64,000 nt of DNA, from NCBI RefSeq assembly GCF_009389715.1, contig NC_052407.1, forward strand, positions 8,714,475 through 8,778,474. Reading direction: 5' to 3'. Both the position numbers and the translations under genes were made by a program. The notes below the pieces were generated by a model that did not search any database, had not been told where the DNA came from, and was given only the letters and a program-made list of their open reading frames with translations. This stretch comes from Phoenix dactylifera. Taxonomy: Eukaryota; Streptophyta; Magnoliopsida; Arecales; Arecaceae. This document shows, piece after piece, positions 48,429 to 60,476 of this stretch (its first letter is position 1; the number at the start of each line of letters is the position of its first letter).

Positions 48429-48656
48429 CTCAGAGAAACAATCAAAAAAGGGGGAAGGAATCAAAAAACGAAGACCATCCGAGCAGACAAGGGGGAAGAA
48501 AGCACCAACTGGAACTTCACCGGAGATGACAACGAATCGTAGGATTGGAGAGAGAGCTGGAATGACAGCTTCGGGAGGCCGCCGGAAGAAACAAGGGGAT
48601 ACCGGAAAACACCAAGCAATGGCAACCAAATAGAAACCCTGAGACCAAGTTAAGGG

Positions 48657-48668
48657 TTTATATAAACC
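48657..48668 (-). promoter_or_regulatory. Likely TATA box of the second antisense gene
   Basis: GGTTTATATAAA on the minus strand, about 230 bp upstream of the antisense start. It corresponds to the box near 29737 in the first element. Confidence 0.6.
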
Positions 48669-49051
48669 TCTCCAACGGCCCGGATCGGCAAGACAGGATC
48701 CCGCCTTCTGTCCAGATCATGCCACGCGTCGGCCCCAAGAGGCCAAAACAGCGTATCCGATTCAGATCGACGCTTTGAATACCGAATCAAGGCGGCGTCC
48801 CATCGGATCGTGGAGCCCCATCATGAGCCCACGACACGAGGCCGTTTCAGACGGTGAAAAGGCGTTGTCCCGCCTTCTCCCATTAATGATGCCTTGAAGC
48901 GTGCGGAGCGCCTTGAAACGTGCGGTGCGCCGTAAAAATTCAAAATTTTCTGGCCCCCACCGATGCGGCATTAAATAGTGTGGAGCGCCATTAGACAGCT
49001 ACTTCCCACGTCCGAGCTCGCAAGCGGCTCGCACTAGGAAGTCGGGGGTAG

Positions 49052-49893
49052 TATTAGGGGAAAAACTAAGTTATCTCAGAACGACCTGCGGGCGCCCGAC
49101 CAGCGGGCGCCCGACTGGGAGGCGCCCGACCTAAAGGCGACTAGCTCAGCTCGGCGCCCGACCAAATGCTGGACTCCGAGACGCCCCGTCAGAGCATTCG
49201 ACCTCGGTCTAATCTCCTTCGGGAGCCTAGCTTCAAAAGCCCAACCTCACCACTCACCTACTAACGTCACACCCTTCCGTAGATCAACCGGAGATCATAC
49301 CCTGCTTCGCTGTCTACAATTAATGCGCATGGCCTGTGCTAATCTCCGATTCACTCAACCATTAAAACGTATGGCCTCTGCTGATCTTCAGTTCATTCAA
49401 CCATTAAAGCGTATGGCCTCTGCTGATCTCCGGTTCACTCGACAATCAATGCGCATGTTATCTACGGATCTCAAGCCTTCACGGCAGGCAGTTGAACTAC
49501 TCCGCCACGTCCAATCAGCCACGATGGCTCACTGACTCCGGTCTGATCTCCTACAACACTATATTAATGCACATGATCATGTTCAATCGGGAAAAAAAAC
49601 GATTGCCCCGTCACTTCACAGGTAATACAATGCCCCTCTATAAAAGGGGAACCCCTCCATCTTAGAAGGGGTTGGACTCTGAAACCTAAAAGAAAGACAT
49701 CTCCTTTCTTCTCCATTAAGCCCCCTCTCTAACTTAAGCATCGGAGGGCCGGCGCCGGAAACCCCGGCCACCGGCTTCTTGCAGGTCTTCCGGAGGACGC
49801 CGCTCGCCGACGGACCGCCTTCTCCTACCGTTCTAGCACCGGAGCTCCTCCTTCTCAGCCGATCGTCGCCCCTGGGTCCAATTTCCAGCAACA
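49052..49893 (+). repeat. LTR of the second Tat-like element
   Basis: 842 bp. It starts after GTCGGGGGTAG, carries TATAAAAG at 49639-49646, and ends in the same TGGGTCCAATTTCCAGCAACA-type terminus as the first element. Several tandem copies of a sequence like CATTAAAGCGTATGGCCTC lie at 49320-49450. Confidence 0.85.
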
Positions 49894-50307
49894 GTGGCTT
49901 TTATATAAGAATTTTTTGCATATATACCCTCCTAGATATATGAAATTGTATGAATATCCTCATAAAATTTTTATTTGCATGCGTCCTTTTTTTGATATGT
50001 ACCTCTACCATCCAACATTGCTAAAAAATAAATAGCTTAAAACTAAAATGACTGAAATATCCTTATGGGTAGATATGAAAAAAGCTATAAGGGTATACAC
50101 GCAGATAGCAACTTTATGAGAATACTAATGCAATTTTTCATATTTAGAAGGATACACATTCAAAAAATCTATTAAAAAAAAAAAATCAAAACTCGGCTAG
50201 AACTTGTTAAGTGTTTTATGATTCAGTTGGATCGACAAATCAAAAAAAGATTTAACCACATTATTAATTTTTTTTTTAAGATCATGACTCAATTAAGTTG
50301 GATATTA
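49894..50307 (+). repeat. Segmental duplication, copy 1, right part
   Basis: Matches 57436-57849. It contains a palindromic MITE copy (about 49900-50175). Homology stops after TGGATATTA at 50307. Confidence 0.9.
49900..50175. mobile_element. Palindromic MITE, copy A
   Basis: Long imperfect terminal inverted repeats of about 75 bp, starting TTTTTTGCATATATACCCTCC, enclose about 120 bp. It came with the duplicated block, so it is the same insertion as 57446-57720. Confidence 0.65.
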
Positions 50308-51987
50308 CAAAAATCAAGAAATCAGGAAAACATGATCCCCGCAGGTTGTGCATTTGCATTATAAAAATTAAATTCGAGGTGCTGCAAGCCCACGGTCAAC
50401 AAGTCAGGTGCACATCTAGACCACTCATAATTATTTTTATTTTTTTTCTTAAATGGAAAATGGGTTTTGCAGTCACCATCCAAATTGCTTTGTTATTTTT
50501 AGTTCTTTAAAATGGAAAAGGGATTTGCAAACACCACCAAATTTGATGACTTTATCAGCCAACCCAGCTGGCATCCACTAATTTATTAGAAAAAATTGCA
50601 TCACTTTAGTTTGCCTTATACCTAATTATGTCGAAAGCGATGAGAATTCTAAACAAGTCTGCACCACTTTAGTTTGCCATTTTGCCTAGCTGCATTGAAA
50701 GCAATTTAGCTCTTATAAAAAAAAGAAGCAATTTAGCAATCTAAACATATGACAGAAATTAAAAAGCTGCCATGACTCTTCCCCCGGTTTGAACACGCTT
50801 ATCCCAGTCCACGGTAATAAAAATCAAATAGGTAAGCAGTCCTTATCAACTTGCATCTCTGCTTACGTTTGCAATAAAAGAAAAGTAATATATTCGCCAG
50901 AACGTGATCGACGGCCGTGCCGCAGGCCAAGGGCTTTTTAGAAATATTAGTATGTCAACGACTCGATACATGCATGTGGTTTTTGGATTATTTGGTTCTG
51001 AGAAATCTTAGAGAGGTGATTAGATTATCGAATTGATGGCATCTACAAGATAAATGACCTAGCGCTTCACATATTTTCTAAATTTTTTTAAAAACTTATA
51101 GTTTATATTGTTTGATAAATAGTTTTTATAATTTCTATTTTTGCTTGCTTAAATGGTCAAGCAAGCTATGTTTATCTTTAAGAATTAAATCTGTATTTTA
51201 TATTTCTGAAGATAAGTTATTTTGAACATACAACCTATTTACGAAAAGATTCGGTAGCTTATAAAAATAATTTTGTATCTATATATTCAGCATAGCTATA
51301 ATCTAATCTACCCCGCCAATAGGGCTTATACGTTAACCCCATCAACTTGTAATTTGAAAAGCTAATTTTGACATGCACTACTAGTGATCAAAATAGTGGT
51401 ATTCGGGCGACATCTATTATTTATAATTTGCTATCAGATGCATACCACTAGATTATATAGCCATACCAAATGTTAGACCTAGTACTGGTTTGAAAAGTAT
51501 ACTTTGAAAAAAAAATATATTAATCTTTAATATTTAATAAGAATGAAAGTTTGCTTATGTTATTATATCTGATTTGTTATCCATTAATATGCTCTGGTCC
51601 ACTCTGCAGTGTTTCGCCTTTAATTAGACTGATGTAGCTTATTATTTATTATTATTATTATTATTAGAGTCTGATCTATAATTGACCGTAGAATTTGAAG
51701 GAGCACACTAGATTACTTAAAATATTTAATAAATTTAAATTTATTGTTAAGATAATTTTATTATATTTATATATTATATTTTATAGATATGCAAAGCATG
51801 TGATGCCCGGGCCAGATGACCAGGTTCTTTGTATTGCTTGGAAACTTCGGAGGATCCGGACAATTCAATTTCAGGATATTATATTTTATTTCCATCAACT
51901 ATAAAGTGCCGACAAACAGAGCCGATGATTATCTCCGTCGGTAGCTTCAATAGCGTCTTTCTTAGCCCCACAATTGCTACCTCCGCC
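50308..51987. other. Upstream region of P450 gene 5
   Basis: AT-rich. Contains GCTTACGTTTGC at 50871-50882, one mismatch from the motif shared by genes 3 and 6, and a CTATAAAG at 51899-51906 that could be the TATA box, 82 bp before the start codon. Nothing else recognised. Confidence 0.45.
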
Positions 51988-54900
51988 ATGGAAACCATCT
52001 CCTACATCTCCCTATCTTTAGCTCTCCTCCTCTTCGTCAAACTCCTCTTCTTCTCCAAGAACACGAGGAACCTCCCACCAAGCCCTCCCTCCCTCCCCTT
52101 CATCGGTCACCTCCATCTACTTAAGAAGCCCCTCCACCGCACCCTCGCCAGCCTCTCCGACCGCCACGGTCCCGTCCTCCTCCTCCGCTTCGGTTCCCGC
52201 CCGGTCCTCGTCGTCTCCTCCCCTTCTGCCACTGAAGAGTGCCTCTCGAAGCACGACATCGCCTTCGCCAACCGTCCCCGGCTTCCCTCCCTGAAACTCC
52301 TGAGCTACAACTACACCTCCCTTGCTGTAGCCAACTATGGACCCCATTGGCGCAACCTCCGCCGCATCGCCACCGTCGAGGTCCTCTCCACACATCGCCT
52401 CAACGCCTTATCCGGTATTCGCAGCGGAGAGGTCCAGGCCATGGTGCGCCAACTCGTTCGGGACTGGCAGGCCACGAAAGCGACGGATGGGTTCGCGAGA
52501 GTGGAGCTGAAGTCGAGGATGAGCGCTCTATCTTTGAACGTGATCATGCGGATGATCGCAGGGAAGAGGTTCTACGGGGAGGAGGAAGAAAAGGCGGGGA
52601 TCTCCGAGGAGGTGAGGCGGTACCGGAAGTACGCGGAGGAGGCGGAGCCGGCGATCGGAGCATCGAATCTGGCTGACTTCTTGCCAGTGCTGCGATGGGT
52701 CGATTACCAAGGAGCTAGCAAGAAGTTGGCGAGGTACCGAAAAGGAAGGGATGAATTGATGCAGAGGCTTATTGACATGCATAGGAGGGAAGGCAAGGAG
52801 GAAGGGGTGGAGAAAAAGAGTATGATGGGTGTGATGCTATCGCTACAGGAGACGGATCCCGGGTACTACACCGACGAAGTGATCAAAGCACTTGGTTTAG
52901 TAAGTTTTCCCCGCTGCCTTGTTAGATTCTTTAATTCCATCAATTTTTGATCTTGAGCATCCAAATCTAGAGAAGGAACAGTGTTTGTGGTGTCCGGCCA
53001 AATAATAGATAGTAAATAAATCGATTTCAAACTAAATAATTATTAGTCATAGAATATTACTCCTGTCAGGTTTGAACTTAACGAAAATAACTAAAAAAAA
53101 AGATTCAGAAAACTTTACCCTCTTTTCGACGAAGTAAATAAATCTAAAGACCTTATTCTTTTTCATTCATATATTACAAATAGATTAGTAGAATTTATTT
53201 TTTTTTACTTTTTTGCTCTTTTCTATATTTGTGTTTTATGTACCGCCTCCGGTTAGGCGTCAGTGCAGTAAGTCTCGTGGGTTCCCAAAACTTCGTCGAT
53301 ACAAACATCCATCGTCATGGTTTCCAGTGCTCAGTAGCATGAGTTTTTTTTTAAAAAAAAAAATTATTTTCCCTTTTTTATTTTAAACAAGAGCCTGTAA
53401 CTAGTCCAACTGTCCAACAAAATCCACATACACTGCCATGTGTAAAATGGCTTGTCCTTACCTTCTCACATAAAATAAAAAAGATTGAAGCAGGGAAAAG
53501 ACTCAAGCCAAAAAAAGAAAAAAAAATCTTCTCTAAGTACCAAAAACATGACAAAAGTCCTTGATGTATTCAGTTTAGTTCAAACTCTAAAGCATATATT
53601 GGTAGATCAAAACAGTAGATAAAAAAGGGTTCTCTATAGCCTTTATTCCACATTAACTTATACTGTAGCCAAAAAAAAAAAAAATAATATAGTTCTTCAA
53701 GATACAGGGGATATGGCGTCCAGCTCGTCTCATGCTCTAACCTCACTCCAAAAATCCAAAATAACTAGATCTGTTGAAGAAGTTTCTAATAGCATAAAGA
53801 TGAGCAATGATGTTCAACAAAGTTAATGGATGGTGTTTAACTTCTTTTATTTTTTTCTCGTTAAAAGGGAAATCATATTAGTCTAGGCTTTGTCCAACTT
53901 CGTACAATTAATGTGCAGAAAAAAAAAAACGATAGCTATGCATCAACTCTTCATCTCTTTTATGGGAGTTTTACATATGAATCGCACACTAAAATGCTAA
54001 GCTGCTCGATATAACAGTTCTTCGTCAACTTGCAGCTGTATCTTACATCAACCACACAGTTCAATAGTGAATAAAGCAATCAAAATGTTAAATATCAACT
54101 TTATCTGAGAATTTTTTTGCTGGGGGACAAAATGTGCTATCAGTGAGCTATTCCAAAATAAAATTCTCAAATGAAAAAACTACAAACCAACTAGTTTTGA
54201 CTCTTTTTTTTTTACTGAGATTCTGTGTCATTCTAGTACCACTTCGTGCATCATGAGCAATGCCTTGAACATCCAAAAATGAGCTCCAAAACAGAGCATC
54301 CCTCACACCAAAAACAAGTAATCCACCTAGAATTTAATGTCATACACCTCAACAAGAGAAATTCTCACATCCACATTGGGGCTTTTCTGATTTCTGTGTG
54401 CCACAGTGCATATATAGTTACTGTGGCAGCCACTTGCAGACCTAAATTCAATTAAAGGATGCAAAAAAAAAAAAAAAATCTGCAAGCCAAGCTCGCATGA
54501 TTCCCAAGAATCACTCAAGCTCATCCATGCAGCATTTTTTCTATAACAGGGTTTATTAGCAGCAGGCACAAGTACTTCACCTGACACAGCTGAGTGGGCG
54601 ATGACTCTCCTCCTCAACAATCCTGAAGCGTTGAAGAAGGTGAGGGACGAGATTGACGCTCAAGTAGCAAATCATGACCGCCTGCTGGAGGAATCAGATC
54701 TCTCCAATCTTCCTTACCTCCAGTACGTCATCACCGAAACTCTTCGGTTGTACCCAGTAGTCCCACTCATGCTGCCTCATGAATCATCCCAAGAGTGCAA
54801 CGTGGGAGGTTTTCATATTCCACGCGGAACGATGCTGCTGGTCAATGCATACTCAGTTAACAGGGACCCCAAGGTATGGGAGGAGCCTGCAAGGTTCATG

Positions 54901-55167
54901 CCGGAAAGATTTGAGGGTGGGAAAGGGGAAGGGAAGTTGATGATCCCCTTTGGGATGGGAAGGAGAAGGTGCCCTGGTGAAGGCCTTGGAATGAGGGTGG
55001 TTGGCCTAGTATTGGGAGCCTTGATCCAGTGCTTTGAGTGGGAAAGAACTGGAAAGGAGGAGGTGGACATGGCAGAAGGCTCGGGTCTATCTATGCCCAA
55101 GGCTATTCCTCTAGAGGCCATGTATCGGCCACGCCAAATCATGCTGGATACTCTCGAGAAATTCTGA
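51988..55167 (+). CDS. CYP81-family cytochrome P450, gene 5 (full length, atypical I-helix)
   Basis: Exons 51988-52899 and 54550-55167 are separated by a 1,650-bp GT...AG intron in phase 0; product 509 residues. The ATG in GCCATGGAA (METISYISL) starts the anchor. Motifs: hinge [20 protein letters not shown] (367-370), PERF, and [10 protein letters not shown] with Cys445. The I-helix reads AGTSTS, with Ser312 where P450s normally have Asp or Glu. That residue takes part in proton delivery during oxygen activation, so activity may be altered or lost. Another change is GEGLGM where the other copies have GEGLAM. The intron and exon 2 lie in a segmental duplication shared with 42856-50307. The gene is intact by reading frame, but function is less certain than for genes 1 and 3. 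Confidence 0.88.
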
Positions 55168-56101
55168 GTCGTTTCTGCACGCTTGGTATGTAATCCAAGA
55201 GGATCTAGTAAGATCCGTTTGGTAGTAGTTCGACTCTGTGTGTAGCTCCTTCAATAACTAGTGTTCGGTTTAGCCGGATGCAGATCTACTTTGTCAGATT
55301 TCTTCTTTGGATATATGGTCAGCCCCGTAGGCTATCACGCGAATCATTTACTATTGACAGATAATCTTATTCCCTCTGGAAAGAAATATAGTGTGTTGAC
55401 TTCAGCAAACAGCACAAGTTGCAGCTAGTTGTCCGACGTCAATCTACTGAGCAAAAACCAATTGAAATGTCAAAGAAATATAGAATTAAATAAAAAAAAG
55501 CATACCACCAAGCTTACTAATGTCTCATATGGAAACTTAAAAATTCTAAATTCTCATTGAGAAAGAGTCTTGTGCATGGAAATTTGAATTATTTAAGGTT
55601 AATTAATAAACTTAAATAGATTAGAGGGATACTACTAAAATTTTCCAGTCTGGTAAATAGAAAATCAGTCAAAAACCGCTTCCTGGAAACATCAATATCA
55701 AGTTATTGAAGGATATCTTTTGGAGATTGGAGTTTTGAGGAATTAACTAGGTTTTACAAGGTGAAGCCGTGAAGGGCATCACGGCAGAGTGGAATCGAGG
55801 AGGTTTAGTATTCAAATCATTTACCTTCTTCCGAAAGAGGCATGGCCATAGCCCTTATGGAGATGGCTCGTGATGTAGGACTATATGCAAGGAAAAGATT
55901 GAAAGCAATGGGACAATTTAATCTCTATCCAAGTTTGCAATGGTGACAGCTACAAATCTAATTAAATAGGCGATGAAGTCATGACAAGACAAATTAAGTT
56001 TTTTTTTCATCCAAGTGGAGCTTGTCTTATGTAGCTTTGTCCATCTTGGCGGGCTGGAAAAAATAATCCGAAACACCACATGGAGTCGTGATGTTATTCA
56101 A
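53208..56101 (+). repeat. Segmental duplication, copy 2, left part
   Basis: Matches 42856-45813: 3' half of the intron, exon 2 and downstream flank of gene 5. Exon 2 differs at about 2 percent of positions. Confidence 0.92.
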
Positions 56102-56548
56102 GACCTACTTACCGTTTAGCTAATCACTGACTTCCACATTGACTCAGACTGAGCTGAAAGGTGTTTACTGGATGATCTTTATCATTTATTTACTATATAT
56201 TTCCATGTCTTTTAACTGCACATTTTAATATGAATAATTATAATTTTTTATATTTATTTTTCTATGTTTGACAGGCTATCTATTTTATACATGCAATATA
56301 AGTGTAGTATCCATCTACATACTGAGCTTAAACCCCAAAGTATATATATATAAAAAAAATTAACTAGTTTTTTTTTTTTGAAAATAATCACATCATTCCA
56401 ATATAAATTTAATTTACTGGAGCAATTTTATTTTCCTTTTTAGAAAATTGAAAGCAAATCTAAGTGCAATTCGAAGGGTTTCTACATAATGCAACTATAT
56501 GCTATTCTCCTTTGCAGAACATAACATGCTAAGCTTTCAGTTCACAAA
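56102..56548 (+). repeat. Dispersed repeat, partner of an inverted copy at 59387-59796
   Basis: Homologous, in inverted order, to 59387-59796. Shared words include GATGATCTTTATCAT, GAGCTTAAACC, AATAATCACATCATTCC, TTTACTGGAGC and AACATGCTAA. It starts exactly where copy 1 of the segmental duplication stops matching. It is non-coding; class unknown. Confidence 0.7.
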
Positions 56549-57435
56549 CATGAAGGAGAATACAGGGGAAGCAAAGAGAGAGATGAATCTCCTTTGAACC
56601 TCAATGGCTTTAAGATGAGAAATTTATTTCTACCCTTAGCCTATAAGTCGTAGACTTATATGTGGACTAAGAGCTTATCTGATCGTAAGGATAAATTATT
56701 CATGGATAAGTCTTACAAAATAATGGAAGGTGGAAAGAAATGAAGCAAATCAACAGCATAAATTGGTGCAATTGGAAAAACTTATGGATCAGAGAGCCAT
56801 GAAAAAAAGGATACTAAATCACTCTCAAAGGGGATTTGCTACATCCCTATTTTTATCATGATTGATTGAAAAGAGGTTTCTCTAAATGGCTAAATTCTTT
56901 GTCCTCTTTTCCTTCCACTGCTATCGTATCATTAATATATTCCTGGGATAGTAAAGATTTTTATCTCCCGATACATAGTCGATGTAAGTCTGAACACACA
57001 CTTTGTACCGAGCCTGATACTCTTCCCATTGAAGCTTTGGCATCCTCATCAAATAAACGAACAAATGACAAATTAAAATTAAAATCCGGTCACTAATTAC
57101 TATGATTGGTCTATAGTCAGATCTAAAAGAATCCATTCTGCAATATCCTTTGGTCCATAGGAATCTTAGACCGAGTTTCTTTACGATACTATTTGTAAGA
57201 TTTACGACCTCTCACTCAAAAAGTAGCCCGTTAACCTTGTATAAGCATCCAAGATCTTCCAATACATAGCTAATTTGAGATAAACACATGCCTCCTCGGG
57301 TTTTAACTTCTAAGAAAGGACAAAATTTTTCAATATCAACTTACTGCTAAAAATATCTATTTTTTGTTTGACAATATAGCGAAGTTATCTATAACTTACT
57401 AAATTTACATCTAACCATATCCAGAATCCTAAGTT
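56549..57435. other. Non-coding DNA absent from duplication copy 1, with probable TRIM relic
   Basis: Together with 56102-56548 this 1.3-kb stretch has no counterpart in copy 1. At about 56960-57300 it has words of the TRIM family on the minus strand (ATACTATTTGTAAGATTTACGAC, TGTATAAGCATCCAAGATC, AACACATGCC). This suggests a decayed TRIM in the same orientation as 22515-22951. Confidence 0.5.
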
Positions 57436-57849
57436 GTCGCTTTTATATAAGAAGTTTTTGCATATATACCCTCCTAAGTATATGAAATTGTATGAATACC
57501 CTCATAAAATTTTTATTTGCATGTGTCCTTTTTTTTATATGTACCTGTACCATCCAACATTGTTAAAAAATAAATGGCTTAAAACTAAAATAACTGAAAT
57601 ATCCTTATGGATAGATATGAAAAAAAAGCTATAAGGGTATACACGCAGATAGCAACTTTATGAGAATACTCATGCAATTTTTCATATTTAGAAGAATATA
57701 CATTCAAAAAATCTATTACAAAAAAAAATCAAGACTCGGCTAGAACTTGTTAAGTCTTTTATGATTCAGTTGGATCGACAAATCAAAAAAAGATTTAATC
57801 ACATTGTTAATTTTTTTTTAAGATAATGACTCAATCAAGTTGGATATTA
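57436..57849 (+). repeat. Segmental duplication, copy 2, right part
   Basis: Matches 49894-50307, including the palindromic MITE at about 57446-57720. Confidence 0.9.
57446..57720. mobile_element. Palindromic MITE, copy B
   Basis: The left arm (TTTTTGCATATATACCCTCCT) and right arm (reverse complement of a sequence ending ATACATTCAAAAAATC) are imperfect inverted repeats of about 75 bp. No coding capacity. Transposase family not determined; Mutator-like is possible. Confidence 0.65.
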
Positions 57850-58194
57850 GTTGATCATTTTGGTAATACTATTCTCTATTTAATTTTGATATAATTATCA
57901 TTATTGAATCTGTAACATCTATATATTTTTAATATTTTTAAAAGATTAAAATATATCAAATTTAAATTAATTATACATGCTTAGATTAGTAAAATATTTT
58001 TAGTGATTTGTACATGTTAAGTTTTTGTTTGTTTTTGAGGCGAGAATTTTGTAAAAGTAATATGATTCATTCTAGAAGAGTTGATATTAACATGTGATTA
58101 TGTGATATTATAATATTCATATTTTTTTGCCACTTTTTTTTATTAAGAACAATTGAATTATCTTTACTAAATTTTGATCATTTTTTATTAAATT

Positions 58195-58515
58195 TTTTTA
58201 AGTGTATATTCTCCTAAGTATGCATAATTTGATGAATACTCTTGCAAAGTTGCTATTTGCATGTGTAATATGAGATCCTTATAAAGATTTTTTTTTTTTT
58301 TTTTTGCGCATCTATTTGTAAGGGTATTTTAGTTGTTTCAAATTTAAATCATTTATTTTTTAAAAGGTATTAGATAGTATATATAAAAAAGAAAGAAAAA
58401 GAAGGGTATATATGTAAACATAGTATTTGATAAGGGTATCCATATAAATAGCAATTTTTCGAGGGTATTCATACAATTTTGTATATTTTGGAGGGTATAG
58501 ACGCAAAAAATTCTT
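58195..58515. mobile_element. Palindromic MITE, copy C
   Basis: Ends AGTGTATATTCTCCTAAGTATG and TTTGGAGGGTATAGACGC are inverted relative to each other and match the arms of copies A and B. The middle differs, so it is an independent, older insertion. Confidence 0.6.
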
Positions 58516-59386
58516 CATGCAAAGTTAGCTAAACTTGTGGACCAAAGACAAAATCGGTTTTAGACTATAATTAAAATTATCCTAAACTAATTTTGTTCCG
58601 ATCCCTAAATTATGACTTTTATTTGAAAGTTAGCTTAAGCTGCCTATTTATATGTTCAGAGAATTAGTTTTAGCTTCCTATGTAACATTATTTGTAGATC
58701 GCTAGCTAGCTCCATTATTTGATTATATTCAGATCCCGGAATTACAACCTTCATATGAAGCCAATTCTGAACTTATATTGGTCTTAGACTTTTGGATTTT
58801 ATCTCCCTGTGCATATATCTCTCTGTGTGTGTACATACATATATATCTCCTTATCTTTTTATTCAAGTATGTTCTGATGCCAAAATTGTAACTTATGTAA
58901 AGTCAGCTGAGCTTGCTGATTTATATGTTAAAAAGAAAGTAAATTTATCTACCCAACTCTTCTTTGATTATTTACTTATTCTTATGTCAGGGTTTTGTGT
59001 CAAATTGACATGCCATTCTTCCAAAAAAAAATAAAAAATAAACATGTTATTCTTTCACAGCAAAATGGATGTCATTCCATGCTCCCTCCCTCCAAGACAC
59101 ACACAAAAAAAAAACACATCATACCAAATTACATAGAATAAACAGAGAAAACTAGTTCCTGTAGTCCAGTGCCACACCCTCAACAAGCTTAACAACCCTT
59201 CACCAAAAACCACATCCAACTTTCGACAATGCGAACCATGGGTGACAGTCGGTTAGCAATTATGTTGAAATAAGTACATGTCCCCCTAACTAGAAAATCC
59301 ATAGGATGCTAATTTGTATTAGGGGAAGCAGCTTTATTTGGTTGGAGAAAGCTGTAGCCATGAAAGGATTATTAAGAATCTGCAGC
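58516..59386. other. Intergenic sequence
   Basis: AT-rich, nothing recognised. A small open frame at 58792-59034 has no recognisable features. Confidence 0.5.
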
Positions 59387-59796
59387 ACACTTTAAATTTA
59401 GGTTTGCGCATTGAAAGTTTAGCATGTTACATTATGCAAAGAAGAACGGCATACCGTTCTATTGTGCTATTCTATAGAAACTCTCCAAATTGCACTTAGA
59501 TTTGTTTTCGAATTTCTCAAAAGAAAATGCAACCGCTCCAGTAAATTGAATCTATATAGGAATGATGTGATTATTTTTAAAAAATATAAAATTAGTTAAA
59601 TTACTTTGGATTATACTTTGTGGTTTAAGCTCAATATATAGATGGATGCTACGTTTATATTGCTTGCATAAAAATTTATAATTATGCATGTTAAAAAGTG
59701 CAATTATGCATAATTAAAAGACAGAGAAATATATGGCAAGTAAAATGATAAAGATCATCAGTGCGAATCAGTGATTTGGTGGCAGGTCTTGGCTAA
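59387..59796 (-). repeat. Inverted copy of the 56102-56548 repeat
   Basis: The reverse complement aligns along most of its length with 56102-56548 with many substitutions and small indels, so the two copies are old. Confidence 0.7.
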
Positions 59797-60097
59797 CACC
59801 GATCCCACGCAGTGTTTCGGACGTTCCTGCAGCCGATCAAGATGGGCAAAAGCTGCCCAAGAAAAGCTCCACTTGGATTAAAAAAGAAAATAGTGCATAC
59901 CTGGAATGATTTTGTCGTCTAATTATTAGATCGATAGCTATCAGCATTTCAAATATGGATAGAAATTAAAGTCCCATCAGCTTTTCCTTGCCTGGCCTGG
60001 CTCGTCCACAGACATTAATCTATTACACAATCAAGCAGGTAACGCATGAGTCCTCGTCAGCTCGCGTCAGCGCTAACGTTTGTTTGCTAGAACCAGC

Positions 60098-60109
60098 GCT
60101 GACGTTTGC
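60098..60109 (+). promoter_or_regulatory. Shared upstream motif GCTGACGTTTGC (gene 6)
   Basis: Identical to the motif upstream of gene 3 at 20077-20088. A related GCGCTAACGTTTG lies 28 bp before it. It is about 1 kb upstream of the gene 6 start, but a SINE of about 400 bp and an AT tract lie in between, so the original distance was shorter. Confidence 0.4.
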
Positions 60110-60424
60110 CCATACAAATTGTCCCATGCTTCCTTGGCAATATCCCCACCGAATCTAATACGTGATGGGTAGATTACTCCTGGACGATTGGTAAAAACAG
60201 AAACATCCCGACAACACAGCTGACATTAGTATTCATACAGAGAGAGCGCAATGAATTTAACTAGACGCGCGGATCAACGTCCAAAACTATTTAAATCTAA
60301 ATTACATAATAAAAATTTTATATAGATCAACTAAATTATTGAATATAATTTACTATCTTCAAACTACATATTTATATACTAAAAATTATATAATTTATTT
60401 TTTTAAATTATACATCAAATAATA

Positions 60425-60429
<5 letters not shown>

Positions 60430-60472
<43 letters not shown>

Positions 60473-60476
60473 TTTC
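60430..60476. repeat. (AT)n-(T)n microsatellite
   Basis: About 17 AT units followed by about 12 T residues, immediately next to the tail of the SINE at 60466-60865; it may have grown from that tail. Confidence 0.85.

Larger units (their letters stand above)
45814..49893 (+). mobile_element. Second Tat-like Ty3/gypsy element, incomplete
   Basis: Parts present: internal DNA, an antisense gene (46252-48428), a purine-rich GTCGGGGGTAG, and one LTR (49052-49893) ending TTCCAGCAACA like the first element. No gag or pol was recognised and no second LTR is present, so the element is broken. It lies inside copy 1 of the segmental duplication and is absent from copy 2, so it arrived after, or independently of, that duplication. 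Its LTR start and its antisense gene differ substantially from the first element: same group, different subfamily. Confidence 0.85.
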
